This document shows, in pieces, positions 44,039 through 52,144 of a stretch of DNA of 64,000 nucleotides. A program made the position numbers and the translations under genes. The number at the start of each line of letters is the position of its first letter. Position 1 is the stretch's first letter. The notes under the pieces are model-generated. The model ran no database searches. It worked only from the letters and a program-made list of their open reading frames with translations, and was not told the origin of the DNA. The stretch lies in assembly GCF_010731895.1 (NCBI RefSeq), contig NZ_AP022596.1, positions 558,001 through 622,000 on the forward strand. Direction: 5' to 3'. This DNA is from Mycolicibacterium helvum. GTDB taxonomy: Bacteria; Actinomycetota; Actinomycetes; Mycobacteriales; Mycobacteriaceae.

Positions 44039-44911
44039 ATGAGCCAGGTGCCCACCCGTCGGGTGGTGCCGGTCGACGGGATCCCGATGTCGGGCCTGTT
44101 CGCGCAAGCCCCCGCCCCCCGGGCGGTCATCGTCGCGCTGCACGGCGGGGCGTCCTCGGCGGCCTACTTCGACTGCCCGGGGCACCCCGACCTGTCGCTG
44201 TTGCGCAGCGCTGCCGCGGCAGGTTTCACGGCCGTGGCCCTGGACCGGCCGGGCTACGGCGCGTCGGCCCCGTACTCCGACCAGATGTGGGAGCCGCAGC
44301 GCCGGGTCGAACTGGCCTACGCGGCCGCCGACGCGATGCTCGGCACACGTGACCGCGGCGCGGGCCTGTTCATCCTCGCCCATTCCAACGGCTGCGAACT
44401 TGCGCTGCGGATGGCTGTCGACGAGCGCGGACGTGACCTACCGGGTCTCGAACTGGCCGGCACCGGTCTGCGCCAATACCCCGCTGCCGCAGCCATTCTC
44501 AAGCAGGCCACGCCCACCCACCGGCCCGCGGGCATCCGCGAGCTGATCTGGGCGCCCGAGGAGCTCTACCCCGCCGACGTCGTCAACGCCGTCGGATCCG
44601 CGGGCGCACCACCACAGGAAGCCGGGGTGTCGGCCAACTGGGCCGGCCGCGACTTCCCGGCACTGGCCGCCCACGTCGTCGCGCCGGTCCGGTTCACCGC
44701 CGCCGAGCACGAGCGGGTGTGGGACTCCACCCCCGAGGCGCTGGCCGATATCGCCGCGTTGTTCGTCCAATCGCCGCACGTCGAGCTCCACCATCAGGAT
44801 GGCGCAGGACACAACCTGAGCCTGGGTGTCGCAGCAGCGCACTACCATTCGAGCGTTTTTTCGTTTGTGAACCACTGCATCACCGCTGATGCGAACCAGG
44901 AGGCTGGCTAA
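44039..44911 (+). CDS. Alpha/beta hydrolase
   Basis: The 290-residue protein has ALHGGASSAAYFD (oxyanion loop), ALDRPGYGASAP and a nucleophile elbow LAHSNGCELALRM near 117-129 (HSNG, a GHSxG variant with Ala-His-Ser-Asn-Gly), and a final His region HHQDGAGHNLS near 263-273. It probably hydrolyses a thioester, ester or C-C bond. It starts 33 bases after the DUF35-thiolase fusion and shares one base with the next gene, so it is co-transcribed. Confidence 0.87.
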   Translation: MSQVPTRRVVPVDGIPMSGLFAQAPAPRAVIVALHGGASSAAYFDCPGHPDLSLLRSAAAAGFTAVALDRPGYGASAPYSDQMWEPQRRVELAYAAADAMLGTRDRGAGLFILAHSNGCELALRMAVDERGRDLPGLELAGTGLRQYPAAAAILKQATPTHRPAGIRELIWAPEELYPADVVNAVGSAGAPPQEAGVSANWAGRDFPALAAHVVAPVRFTAAEHERVWDSTPEALADIAALFVQSPHVELHHQDGAGHNLSLGVAAAHYHSSVFSFVNHCITADANQEAG

Positions 44912-45729
44912 TGCGTGTCGGATTCATCGGGCTGGGCAGCCAGGGCGCGCCCATGGCGCGCCGGATCGTCGAGGGTGGTTACCCGACCACGCTGTGGGCC
45001 AGGCGGGCAGCGTCGCTGGAACCGTTCGCCGATACCGCGGCGACGGTGGCGGCCACCCCGGCGGAACTGGCCGCGAACAGCGACCTGGTCTGCCTGTGCG
45101 TGGTCGGTGACGCCGACGTTCTCGAGGTCGCCACCGGCGAGGGCGGGGTGCTGTCGGGACTGCAGCCCGGCGGCATCATCGCGGTGCATGCCACGGTGCA
45201 CCCCGACACCTGCCGGCAGCTGGCCGAGACGGCCGCCGCCCAAGGTGTGGCCGTCGTGGACGCACCGGTCAGCGGCGGCGGCCCGGCAACCCAGGAAGGC
45301 AAGCTTCTGGTGATGATCGGTGGTGACGAGGACACCGTCGAGAAGGTCCGGCCGGTGTTCGCCACCTACGCCGACCCGATCGTCCACCTCGGTGGCGTCG
45401 GCGCCGGACAGGTGACCAAACTGCTGAACAACCTGCTGTTCACAGCGAACATCGCCACCGCCAAGACCGCACTCGACCTCGGCGCGGCACTGGGCGTGGC
45501 ACCGGAGAACCTCTCCGAGGTGATCACCCGGGGCTCGGCGAACAGTTTCGCGCTGGGCAGCGTGGCCCGCTTCGGCGGCAGCCTCGACATCCTCAAGCAG
45601 GTCGCAGCGGGGCTGCTACACAAGGACGTCAGCCTCATCGCCGGTATCGCCGAGAAGGCCGGCGCCCAGCCCGGTGCGGTGCTCGATGCGGCCGACGCAG
45701 CGTTGAGGTTGATGGACAACCCCCGGTGA
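44911..45729 (+). CDS. 3-Hydroxyisobutyrate dehydrogenase-like protein
   Basis: The 272-residue protein has the N-terminal GFIGLGSQGAPMA Rossmann motif, the DAPVSGGGPATQEGKL substrate block near 117-132, and a KLLNNLLFTANIATAKTALDLG segment with the catalytic Lys near 170. It belongs to the beta-hydroxyacid dehydrogenase family (NAD(P)-dependent oxidation of a 3-hydroxy acid). The start shares one base with the hydrolase stop and the end overlaps the next gene by four bases. Confidence 0.9.
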   Translation: MRVGFIGLGSQGAPMARRIVEGGYPTTLWARRAASLEPFADTAATVAATPAELAANSDLVCLCVVGDADVLEVATGEGGVLSGLQPGGIIAVHATVHPDTCRQLAETAAAQGVAVVDAPVSGGGPATQEGKLLVMIGGDEDTVEKVRPVFATYADPIVHLGGVGAGQVTKLLNNLLFTANIATAKTALDLGAALGVAPENLSEVITRGSANSFALGSVARFGGSLDILKQVAAGLLHKDVSLIAGIAEKAGAQPGAVLDAADAALRLMDNPR

Positions 45730-46535
45730 AAGTCGGCTTCGTCGGCACAGGCCGGATGGGCGCACCCATGGTGCGCCGCCTGGTCGGCGCCGGCCACGAC
45801 GTCAGGGTGCTGGGCCGCACGCCCGAACAGCTCTCCGCCGCAAAGGATTTGGGGGCTACGCCGACCGATGGCCTGGCGGAGCTGGCCCGCGAGGCCGACG
45901 CCGTGGTGGTCTGCGTGTTCACCGACGAGCAGGTACGGCAGGTGTGCCTGACCGATGACCTGCTGGGTGCGATGCCCTCAGGCTCGGTGCTGGTCTTACA
46001 CACGACCGGCAGCCCGCGCACCGCCGAGGCCATCGCCGATCGGGCCGGCGCGCGCGGCGTCGGCGTGATCGATGCACCGGTCAGCGGCGGACCCCACGAC
46101 ATCACTGCCGGGACAGTGACGTTGTACATCGGCGGCGACGACCAGGCGGTGCAGCAGGCGCTCCCGCTGCTGTCCAGCTACGGCGATCCGGTGCTGCACG
46201 TCGGACCGCTCGGTTTCGGCCAGCGCGTCAAGCTGATCAACAACACGCTGTTCGCCGCGCAGATCGGGATCGTGGCCGAGGCGGTGCGACTGGCCGGCCG
46301 GCTCGGCGTCGACGAGGCCACCCTGCTGAGCGCCCTTCCCCACGGCAGCGGCACCAGCCGGGCCCTGGACTCGATTGCCCGTGTCGGCTCGGCCGCCGGA
46401 TTCATCGGCGCCGTCGGCGAATTCATCGGCAAAGACATCGCCGTCGTCCGCGCCACGGTGGCCGATTTGGGCAGTGACCTCGGCCTGCTCGATGAGGTGG
46501 TCGACGCCGGACTTTCCGGCCAGAAGACTAGGTGA
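45726..46535 (+). CDS. 3-Hydroxyisobutyrate dehydrogenase-like protein, paralogue
   Basis: The 269-residue protein resembles its neighbour: VGFVGTGRMGAPMV at the start, IDAPVSGGPHDITAG near 117-131, and KLINNTLFAAQIGIVAEAVRL with the Lys near 169. The two genes overlap by four bases, and the tandem arrangement may reflect a heteromeric enzyme or successive hydroxy-acid steps. The start is GTG 45726. About 100 bases with an inverted repeat follow before the P450. Confidence 0.9.
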   Translation: MKVGFVGTGRMGAPMVRRLVGAGHDVRVLGRTPEQLSAAKDLGATPTDGLAELAREADAVVVCVFTDEQVRQVCLTDDLLGAMPSGSVLVLHTTGSPRTAEAIADRAGARGVGVIDAPVSGGPHDITAGTVTLYIGGDDQAVQQALPLLSSYGDPVLHVGPLGFGQRVKLINNTLFAAQIGIVAEAVRLAGRLGVDEATLLSALPHGSGTSRALDSIARVGSAAGFIGAVGEFIGKDIAVVRATVADLGSDLGLLDEVVDAGLSGQKTR

Positions 46536-46572
46536 TTCGGCCATTTTCCGCTCTCCCGTATGCCCCACTGTT

Positions 46573-46604
46573 AGCGTTACAATCATCCAGCCTTCCGTAA
46601 CGCT
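46573..46604. promoter_or_regulatory. Inverted repeat upstream of P450, candidate operator
   Basis: AGCGTTAC (46573-46580) and GTAACGCT (46597-46604) are perfect 8-bp arms with 16 bases between. They lie in the 102-base gap between the dehydrogenase and the P450 start at 46638. Two helical turns separate the arms' centres roughly, which suits a dimeric regulator. No terminator-like T run follows. Confidence 0.5.
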
Positions 46605-46637
46605 TTTGAACCAGCCCTCGCCTCGGAGGAGAACGCA

Positions 46638-47840
46638 ATGACCCAGGCCGAACTCGTCTTCGATCCGTTCTCGCAGGAGTACTTCAACAACCCGTTCGAC
46701 ATCTACCGTCGGATGCGGGACGAGGCACCGCTGTACTACGACGCCAACGAGGACTTCTACGCCATCTCGCACCACGAGGACGTGTCGGCGGCCTTGAAGG
46801 ACCACGACAGTTTCTCGTCGTCGCGGGGCTGCGATCTGGCCATGGTCAAGAGCGACGAGCTGCCACAGAAATCGATCATCTTCATGGACCCGCCCGAGCA
46901 CCGGCACATGCGCAGCTTGCTGAACAAGGCGTTCACACCGCGCGCGGTGCAGTCGCAAAAGGAAGTCGTCAACGAACTCGCCGATAAGTACCTCGCTGCG
47001 GCCAATCCCGACGCATTCGACGTCGTGCAGGATTTCTCCGGGCCGTTCCCGGTCGAGGTCATCACCCGAATGGCCGGGGTGCCCGAGGAATACCGCCAGC
47101 AGGTTCGGCACTGGATCGACACGAGCCTGAGCCGTGAACCTGGGCAGATCGGTTACAGCGAGGCCGGCATGCAGGCCAACATCGACACCGGGATCTACTA
47201 CTACGGCCTAGTGCAGGAACGCCGCGCCGACCCGCAGGACGACATGATCAGCCGCCTGATCGCGGCCGAGATCCCCGACGACGACGGCAATCTGCGCCGG
47301 CTCGACGACATCGAAATCTGTGGCTTTGCAACGCTTCTCGGCGGGGCGGGCGCTGAGACCGTGACCAAGCTGATGGGGACCGCGGCGGTCACTTTCGCTC
47401 GCTTCCCCGACCAGTGGGAGAAGCTGCTGGCAGACCGGGACAAGGTCCCCGCCGCGGTGGAGGAACTGCTGCGCTACGAAGGCCCGGTGCAGTACAACGT
47501 GCGCTTCACGCTGCGCGACACCGAGGTGCCGAGCGGGAAGATTCCGGCCGGTAAGCCGGTGTTCCTGTTGATGGCCTCGGCCAACCGGGACTCGGCCGCT
47601 TTCACCGACGCCGACGTCTTCGATATCGACCGCGACCGCACCGAGGCGCAGAATCTGGGCCTCGGCTATGGCATCCACAGCTGCCTGGGCGCTGCCCTGG
47701 CTCGCATGGAAAGTGCTATCGCACTGGAGAAACTGCTCGACTTCATGCCCCGCTACGAAGTGCGATGGGACGGTTTGCGGCGAGTCCAGATGCAGAATGT
47801 CGCGGGTTACTCGCACGTCCCGGTTAAGGTGCTGCGATGA
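46638..47840 (+). CDS. Cytochrome P450
   Basis: The 400-residue protein has the I-helix GGAGAET at 235-241, EELLR at 275-279 and the heme loop LGYGIHSCLGAALAR with Cys349. The I-helix has Gly-Ala-Glu-Thr in place of the common A-G-x-D/E-T-T. The start follows GGAGGAGAACGCA. The ferredoxin gene overlaps its end by four bases, so the two form a redox pair, with the NuoF-like protein at 40759 as possible reductase. The substrate is unknown. Confidence 0.93.
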   Translation: MTQAELVFDPFSQEYFNNPFDIYRRMRDEAPLYYDANEDFYAISHHEDVSAALKDHDSFSSSRGCDLAMVKSDELPQKSIIFMDPPEHRHMRSLLNKAFTPRAVQSQKEVVNELADKYLAAANPDAFDVVQDFSGPFPVEVITRMAGVPEEYRQQVRHWIDTSLSREPGQIGYSEAGMQANIDTGIYYYGLVQERRADPQDDMISRLIAAEIPDDDGNLRRLDDIEICGFATLLGGAGAETVTKLMGTAAVTFARFPDQWEKLLADRDKVPAAVEELLRYEGPVQYNVRFTLRDTEVPSGKIPAGKPVFLLMASANRDSAAFTDADVFDIDRDRTEAQNLGLGYGIHSCLGAALARMESAIALEKLLDFMPRYEVRWDGLRRVQMQNVAGYSHVPVKVLR

Positions 47841-48028
47841 AGATCGAAGTGGATTTCGGCCTGTGCGAGGCCAACGCGATCTGCATGGGGATCATTCCGG
47901 AGGTGTTCGAGGTCGACGACCAGGATTGCCTGCACGTCCACAACGACGACGTGACCCCGGAGAACGAGGCGCAGATCCGAGATGCGGTGCGCCAGTGTCC
48001 CCGACAGGCCATCTCCATCAAGGAATAG
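47837..48028 (+). CDS. [3Fe-4S]-type ferredoxin, P450 partner
   Basis: The 63-residue ferredoxin has cysteines in CEANAIC and QCPRQAI, the CxxXxxC(x)nCP pattern with Asn at the variable position. It overlaps the end of the P450 by four bases (ATGA) and is its probable electron donor. It is the smallest of the three ferredoxins in the window. Confidence 0.92.
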   Translation: MKIEVDFGLCEANAICMGIIPEVFEVDDQDCLHVHNDDVTPENEAQIRDAVRQCPRQAISIKE

Positions 48029-48055
48029 CGCTCTGCGGACGGCGGGCCCATCCAG

Positions 48056-48497
48056 ATGACGACACTGCTCGACCACGAACCCAACTTCGCTCAGCCGTGG
48101 GCGTCTCATCGCAAGCGGATCTACCTCGGCACCGCGCTGTTCACCGCGTTCATGTTCGTCATGATGACGATCGGGGGTCGTCACCGGGCTGAGCGTGTTC
48201 GTCACCTGGACACGACTGATCCGGCCCGGCCTCGCGCTGGAATCCCGGATTCGTTGTCTGTGGATGGCCTTCGCCGGTGTGGCCATCCTGATGAGTAGTA
48301 CCGCCGTGTATTTCCTGGCGGAGGTGGGCGCCGGCTTCTCCGACATCGGCCAGGGCGCGTTCGGCTTGTGGTTCAAGTTCATTGGCGAGAACGTGCCGTT
48401 CATCGTGCTCCCGCCGGTGGTTCTCTACTCGATCCATGTGCAGATCGACTACCTCACCCGCAAGGCCGCCCGAGCCGGGGCGGGCGATCTCAGCTAG
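48056..48497 (+). pseudogene. Integral membrane protein gene, frameshifted
   Basis: From ATG 48056 the frame encodes DHEPNFAQPWASHRKRIYLG and the hydrophobic LFTAFMFVMMTIG, then loses sense. In the next frame the protein continues VVTGLSVFVTWTRLIRPG, then two more hydrophobic segments (MAFAGVAILMSSTAVYFL and IVLPPVVLYSIHVQI). Removing one G from the run GGGGG at 48173-48177 joins the two into a 146-residue protein with about four membrane helices. Function is unknown; it follows a P450 and ferredoxin. The extra G may be a sequencing error. The 3' end overlaps the convergent gene by eight bases. Confidence 0.75.
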
Positions 48498-48996
48498 CGG
48501 GGATCAGGTCGGCGCCGATCGGCGGACAGCTCATCGCGCCGCTTCGGAAGGTCTCAGTCGGCGCCACCGCGATATCACTGATCGCCGCCGCCGCCAGTGC
48601 CTGCGCCTTGAACACACGTGCCGCCGAACTCAGCCGGTGTTCGACCGAATCCACATTGCGGTCGAGTTCGACGGGCCGCGCCTCACCCCACAGCGCCACC
48701 TCGGTCATGCCGTAGTCCAGAGCCCGCAGCACACCTTCGCGGACCCGGGCGTCGGTGTCGACGAGATCGGCGGCGACCGCCAGCGCCTGCGGGTGCGGCT
48801 GATCGTCGCCGGCCGCGAGCACGGATTCGAAGTCGACGGTCTGGGCCCCCAGGATCGACAGGGGCCGGGTGTCACCGGGCTCGGCGAGCAAGACGTTGAC
48901 GTCCCACCCGGCCATCACCCGGTCGAAGATCCAGCCGCCGGCATGCTGCACCGCCTCGGCGACGCTGGGCGCGACGATGTCGAGCCGGTATCTCAT
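48490..48996 (-). CDS. Unknown protein coupled to a TetR gene
   Basis: The 168-residue protein begins MRYRLDIVAPSVAEAVQHAGGW, with IFDRVMAGWDVNVLLAEPGD and LSILGAQTVDFESVL; the C-terminal half is helical (REGVLRALDYGMTEVALWG, HRLSSAARVFKAQALAAAA). I do not recognise the family. It overlaps the TetR stop by four bases (ATGA) and is its only downstream partner, so it is probably co-regulated or modulates the regulator. The extended frame upstream is inside the TetR gene. Confidence 0.6.
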   Translation of the reverse strand: MRYRLDIVAPSVAEAVQHAGGWIFDRVMAGWDVNVLLAEPGDTRPLSILGAQTVDFESVLAAGDDQPHPQALAVAADLVDTDARVREGVLRALDYGMTEVALWGEARPVELDRNVDSVEHRLSSAARVFKAQALAAAAISDIAVAPTETFRSGAMSCPPIGADLIPAS

Positions 48997-49601
48997 GATC
49001 CGGCGTTCGGTTTCAGCTGAGTCGCCAGCGACCTGGAGTATTCCCTGAACACTTGCGTCAGCGGTATCGACGGGTCGAGTAGCCATGAGGTCTCCATTCC
49101 GTTCACAAATGCCAGGATTTCCACGGCCTTGCGGGCCGCGTTCACGTCTGTTCGATAGCGACCCTGCGCCTGGCCGCTGCGGATGCGCTCCGCGATGATC
49201 TCCACCGCCTGCCGGTAGCGGTCCACCAGGCGGTCGTGCAGCGGGGCGTCGGGGGCGATGTTCTCCACCATCAGCACCGCGAAAGTCCCGACCAGCTGGG
49301 GCGACCGGTCGAATCGGTCGGCAGCATTGGCGATGCCCTCGACGAGGTCGCCGGTCAGATAGTCGGCGTGCTCACTGTCGTCGGCATCGCGGGCGTCGAG
49401 CACTGCGTGCAGCAGCTGCTCCTTGGATTCGAAATGGTGCAGCAGCCCGGCAGCAGTGACGCCGGCCTCACTGGCAATCTGCGCCAGGGTGGTGTTGCGC
49501 CAGCCGTTTCGCGCCAGCAGCCGCTGCGCAACATCGAGAATGCGCTGTTTACGGTCCTCACCCTTGGCGAGAAGGGTCGCGTAGGGGCGGGTCTCCGTCA
49601 C
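48993..49601 (-). CDS. TetR/AcrR-family transcriptional regulator
   Basis: The 202-residue protein has the HTH block ILDVAQRLLARNGWRNTTLAQIASEAGVTAAGLLHHFESKEQLL (described in parts at residues 22-65), a standard TetR domain. GTG 49601 follows GGGAAGGGAGC and puts the HTH at the normal place; the frame is open for 63 codons further upstream without homology. A strong palindrome lies 17-46 bases upstream, fitting autoregulation. Divergent or nearby targets include the acyl-CoA dehydrogenase at 49808. Confidence 0.88.
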   Translation of the reverse strand: MTETRPYATLLAKGEDRKQRILDVAQRLLARNGWRNTTLAQIASEAGVTAAGLLHHFESKEQLLHAVLDARDADDSEHADYLTGDLVEGIANAADRFDRSPQLVGTFAVLMVENIAPDAPLHDRLVDRYRQAVEIIAERIRSGQAQGRYRTDVNAARKAVEILAFVNGMETSWLLDPSIPLTQVFREYSRSLATQLKPNAGS

Positions 49602-49617
49602 TGCGCTCCCTTCCCAG

Positions 49618-49647
49618 ACCAACCTAGTGAACACACAGTAGGTTGGT
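49618..49647. promoter_or_regulatory. Palindrome, candidate operator of the adjacent TetR
   Basis: ACCAACCTA (49618-49626) and TAGGTTGGT (49639-49647) are perfect 9-bp arms with 12 bases between, placed 17 bases upstream of the TetR start. The symmetry and position are those of TetR self-operators. Confidence 0.65.
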
Positions 49648-49807
49648 TTGGGCGGATGTGACAAGGGTCTCAGTAAAAAAATTCCAGTAGGCCGCGCGCT
49701 CGGCCCGAGATCGACGTCACGGCCGCGACGGGGTCCGTACAAGCAGCCGTGAGGTCGACCTCGCGGGCCGGCAGGACTGGCCGAGCACAAAGGCCAATTC
49801 GCGCCGG

Positions 49808-50956
49808 TTACAAACCCAGCGACTTGGCGATGATCACCTTCATCACCTCGCTGGTACCGGCGTAGATCCGGGCCACCCGCGCATCGGTGTAGAGCCGGGC
49901 AATCGGATACTCCATCATGTAGCCGTACCCACCGAAGAGCTGCAGGCAGCGGTCGATCACCCGTTGCTGCATCTCAGTGCAAAAGAGCTTGACCCGCGCC
50001 GCGTCGGCACCACTGAGATCGCCCTCGACGTGCAGCATCACCGCCCGGTCGAGCATCGCCTGGGCGGCCTCCACCTCCGTCGAGCAGGCAGCAAGCTCGA
50101 ACTTGGTGTTCTGAAAAGAGGAGACCGAGGCACCAAATATCTTGCGGCTCTGGGTGTATTCGATCGCGGCAGCGATCGCCGACCGGGCCTGTGCCACCGA
50201 TCCGACCGCCACGGTGAGCCGCTCCTGCGCCAGGTTGTGCCCCAGATAGCTGAAGGCCTGACCTTCGGCGCCCAGCACGTTGGCGGCAGGCACACGCACG
50301 TCGACGAACGACAGCTCCGCGGTGTCTTGCACCTTGCAGCCCATCTTCTCCAGCTCACGCCCACGGGTGAAGCCCGCCATCCCGTCCTCGACAACCAGCA
50401 GTGTCAGGCCGGCGCGACGGTTGTCCGGGTCGGTGGAGGTGCGAGCCACCACGACCACCAAATCCGCTTGCATGCCACCGGTGATGAACGTCTTGGCGCC
50501 GTTGACGATGTAGTCGTCGCCGTCTCGCACGGCCGTCGTGCGCACCCCGGCCAGGTCCGACCCGGTCCCCGGCTCGGTCATCGCGACCGCGGTCAGCAGC
50601 GTGCCCGCGGCAAGCCCGGGAAACCACCGGGTGCGCTGCTCGTCATTCGCGTAGTGCAGGAAGTACGGCAGGATCACCTCGAGCTGGGTGCGCACCGTCG
50701 ACAGCGTCACCAGGGCGCGCGCCGCTTCCTCCTGCAGCACCACGCTGTAGCGGTAGTCGTCCTGTCCCCCGCCGCCATACTCCTCGGGCAACGTGATGCC
50801 CATGATCCCGGTCTCGCCGAGCTTGGCGAACGTCTCACGCGGCATCCGACCCGCCTTCTCCCACTGCGGATATGCGGGTACGACCTCCTTCTCGATGAAG
50901 TCTCGAGCGAGTTCGCGGAAGGCTTCGTGGTCTTCGGTGAACAGATCGCGGCGCAT
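49808..50956 (-). CDS. Acyl-CoA dehydrogenase
   Basis: The 382-residue protein is a standard full-length ACAD: FTEDHEAFRELARDFIEKEV, LPEEYGGGGQDDYRY, TAVAMTEPGTGSDLAGVRT, YIVNGAKTFITGG and a C-terminal LQLFGGYGYMMEYPIARLYTDARV block with YAGTSEVMK. It oxidises a short or branched acyl-CoA with FAD and passes electrons to ETF. It starts ten bases after the thiolase stop, so the CoA-transferase, thiolase and ACAD at 49.8-53.4 kb form one unit. Confidence 0.92.
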   Translation of the reverse strand: MRRDLFTEDHEAFRELARDFIEKEVVPAYPQWEKAGRMPRETFAKLGETGIMGITLPEEYGGGGQDDYRYSVVLQEEAARALVTLSTVRTQLEVILPYFLHYANDEQRTRWFPGLAAGTLLTAVAMTEPGTGSDLAGVRTTAVRDGDDYIVNGAKTFITGGMQADLVVVVARTSTDPDNRRAGLTLLVVEDGMAGFTRGRELEKMGCKVQDTAELSFVDVRVPAANVLGAEGQAFSYLGHNLAQERLTVAVGSVAQARSAIAAAIEYTQSRKIFGASVSSFQNTKFELAACSTEVEAAQAMLDRAVMLHVEGDLSGADAARVKLFCTEMQQRVIDRCLQLFGGYGYMMEYPIARLYTDARVARIYAGTSEVMKVIIAKSLGL

Positions 50957-50966
50957 CAGGCCCCCG

Positions 50967-52112
50967 TCAATTGATCAGCTCGACGATGGTGGCGTTGGCG
51001 GTGCCGCCGCCTTCACACATCGTCTGCAGCCCGTAGCGAATTCCGTTGTCGCGCATGTGGTAGAGCATGCGCGTCATGAGCACCGCACCCGAGCCGCCGA
51101 GCGGGTGACCCAGCGCGATGGCCCCGCCCAGCGGGTTGAGCCGCTCGGTCGCAGCTTTAGTGTCGGCCGCCCATGCCAGCGGCACCGGCGCGAACGCTTC
51201 GTTGACCTCGAACACCCCGATGTCGTCGATACCCAGCCCGGTTTTGCCCAGCACCTTCTGCGTCGCCGGGATGGGACCGGTGAGCATCAGCACCGGATTA
51301 GCGCCGGCGACCGCGCCGGCGACGTAGCGCGCCAGTGGCGTCCAACCTTGTCGGGCAGCATGTTCGGCGGTGGTGACCAGCAGCGCGGCCGCGCCGTCGG
51401 AGATCTGTGACGAGTTACCGGCGTGGATGACGCCGTCCTCGGTGAATGCCGGCTTGAGGCCGGCCAGTTTCTCGACGGTGGTCCCCCGGCGGATGCCCTC
51501 GTCGGCGTCGACCACACCGCCCTCGGTGGCCACCGCGACGATCTGCTCGGTGAAGGCACCGCGATCCTGTGCGGCGGCGGCGAGTTCGTGGCTGCGCGCC
51601 GAGAACTCGTCGAGATCGGCGCGGCCCAAGCCCCACTTCTGGGCGATCATCTCCGCCGAAATGCCTTGGTTGAATGAGAAATCGTCGTAGCGCTCAATCA
51701 CCTTGGGGCCATATGGCATGCCGGTGGCGCGTGCCGAGCCGAGCGGAACGCGGCTCATCACCTCCACCCCACCGGCGACGACCACATCCTGCTGACCGGA
51801 CATCACCGCCTGCGCCGCGAAATCCAGTGCCTGCTGGCTGGATCCGCAGGCGCGATTGACCGTGGTCCCTGGAATGGATTCCGGCCACCCGGCCGCCAGA
51901 ACGGAGAACCGGCCGATGTTGCTGGACTGGTCACCGACCTGGGACACACACCCCCACACCACGTCGTCGACCGTTGACGGGTCGAGTCCGGTGCGCGCGG
52001 CGAGCGCGTTCAGCACCAACCCCGACAGGTCGGCGGCGTGCACGCCGGACAGTCCGCCGTTTCGCTTGCCGACCGCAGTGCGGACCGCCTCGACAATCAC
52101 CGTTTCCCGCAT
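50967..52112 (-). CDS. Acetyl-CoA acyltransferase (thiolase, FadA-like)
   Basis: The 381-residue protein has the classical thiolase catalytic residues: nucleophile Cys in VNRACGSSQQ near 89, FEVNEAFAPVPLAW, His in GGAIALGHPLGGSG near 335, and the second Cys in QTMCEGGG near 367. This is the decarboxylase-independent type that ends beta-oxidation rounds, similar to steroid thiolases such as FadA5 by general pattern only. It lies between a CoA-transferase and an acyl-CoA dehydrogenase in one operon. Confidence 0.92.
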   Translation of the reverse strand: MRETVIVEAVRTAVGKRNGGLSGVHAADLSGLVLNALAARTGLDPSTVDDVVWGCVSQVGDQSSNIGRFSVLAAGWPESIPGTTVNRACGSSQQALDFAAQAVMSGQQDVVVAGGVEVMSRVPLGSARATGMPYGPKVIERYDDFSFNQGISAEMIAQKWGLGRADLDEFSARSHELAAAAQDRGAFTEQIVAVATEGGVVDADEGIRRGTTVEKLAGLKPAFTEDGVIHAGNSSQISDGAAALLVTTAEHAARQGWTPLARYVAGAVAGANPVLMLTGPIPATQKVLGKTGLGIDDIGVFEVNEAFAPVPLAWAADTKAATERLNPLGGAIALGHPLGGSGAVLMTRMLYHMRDNGIRYGLQTMCEGGGTANATIVELIN

Positions 52113-52144
52113 TACTGCTCCTGCTCCTTAGTTTCCAGGACTTC

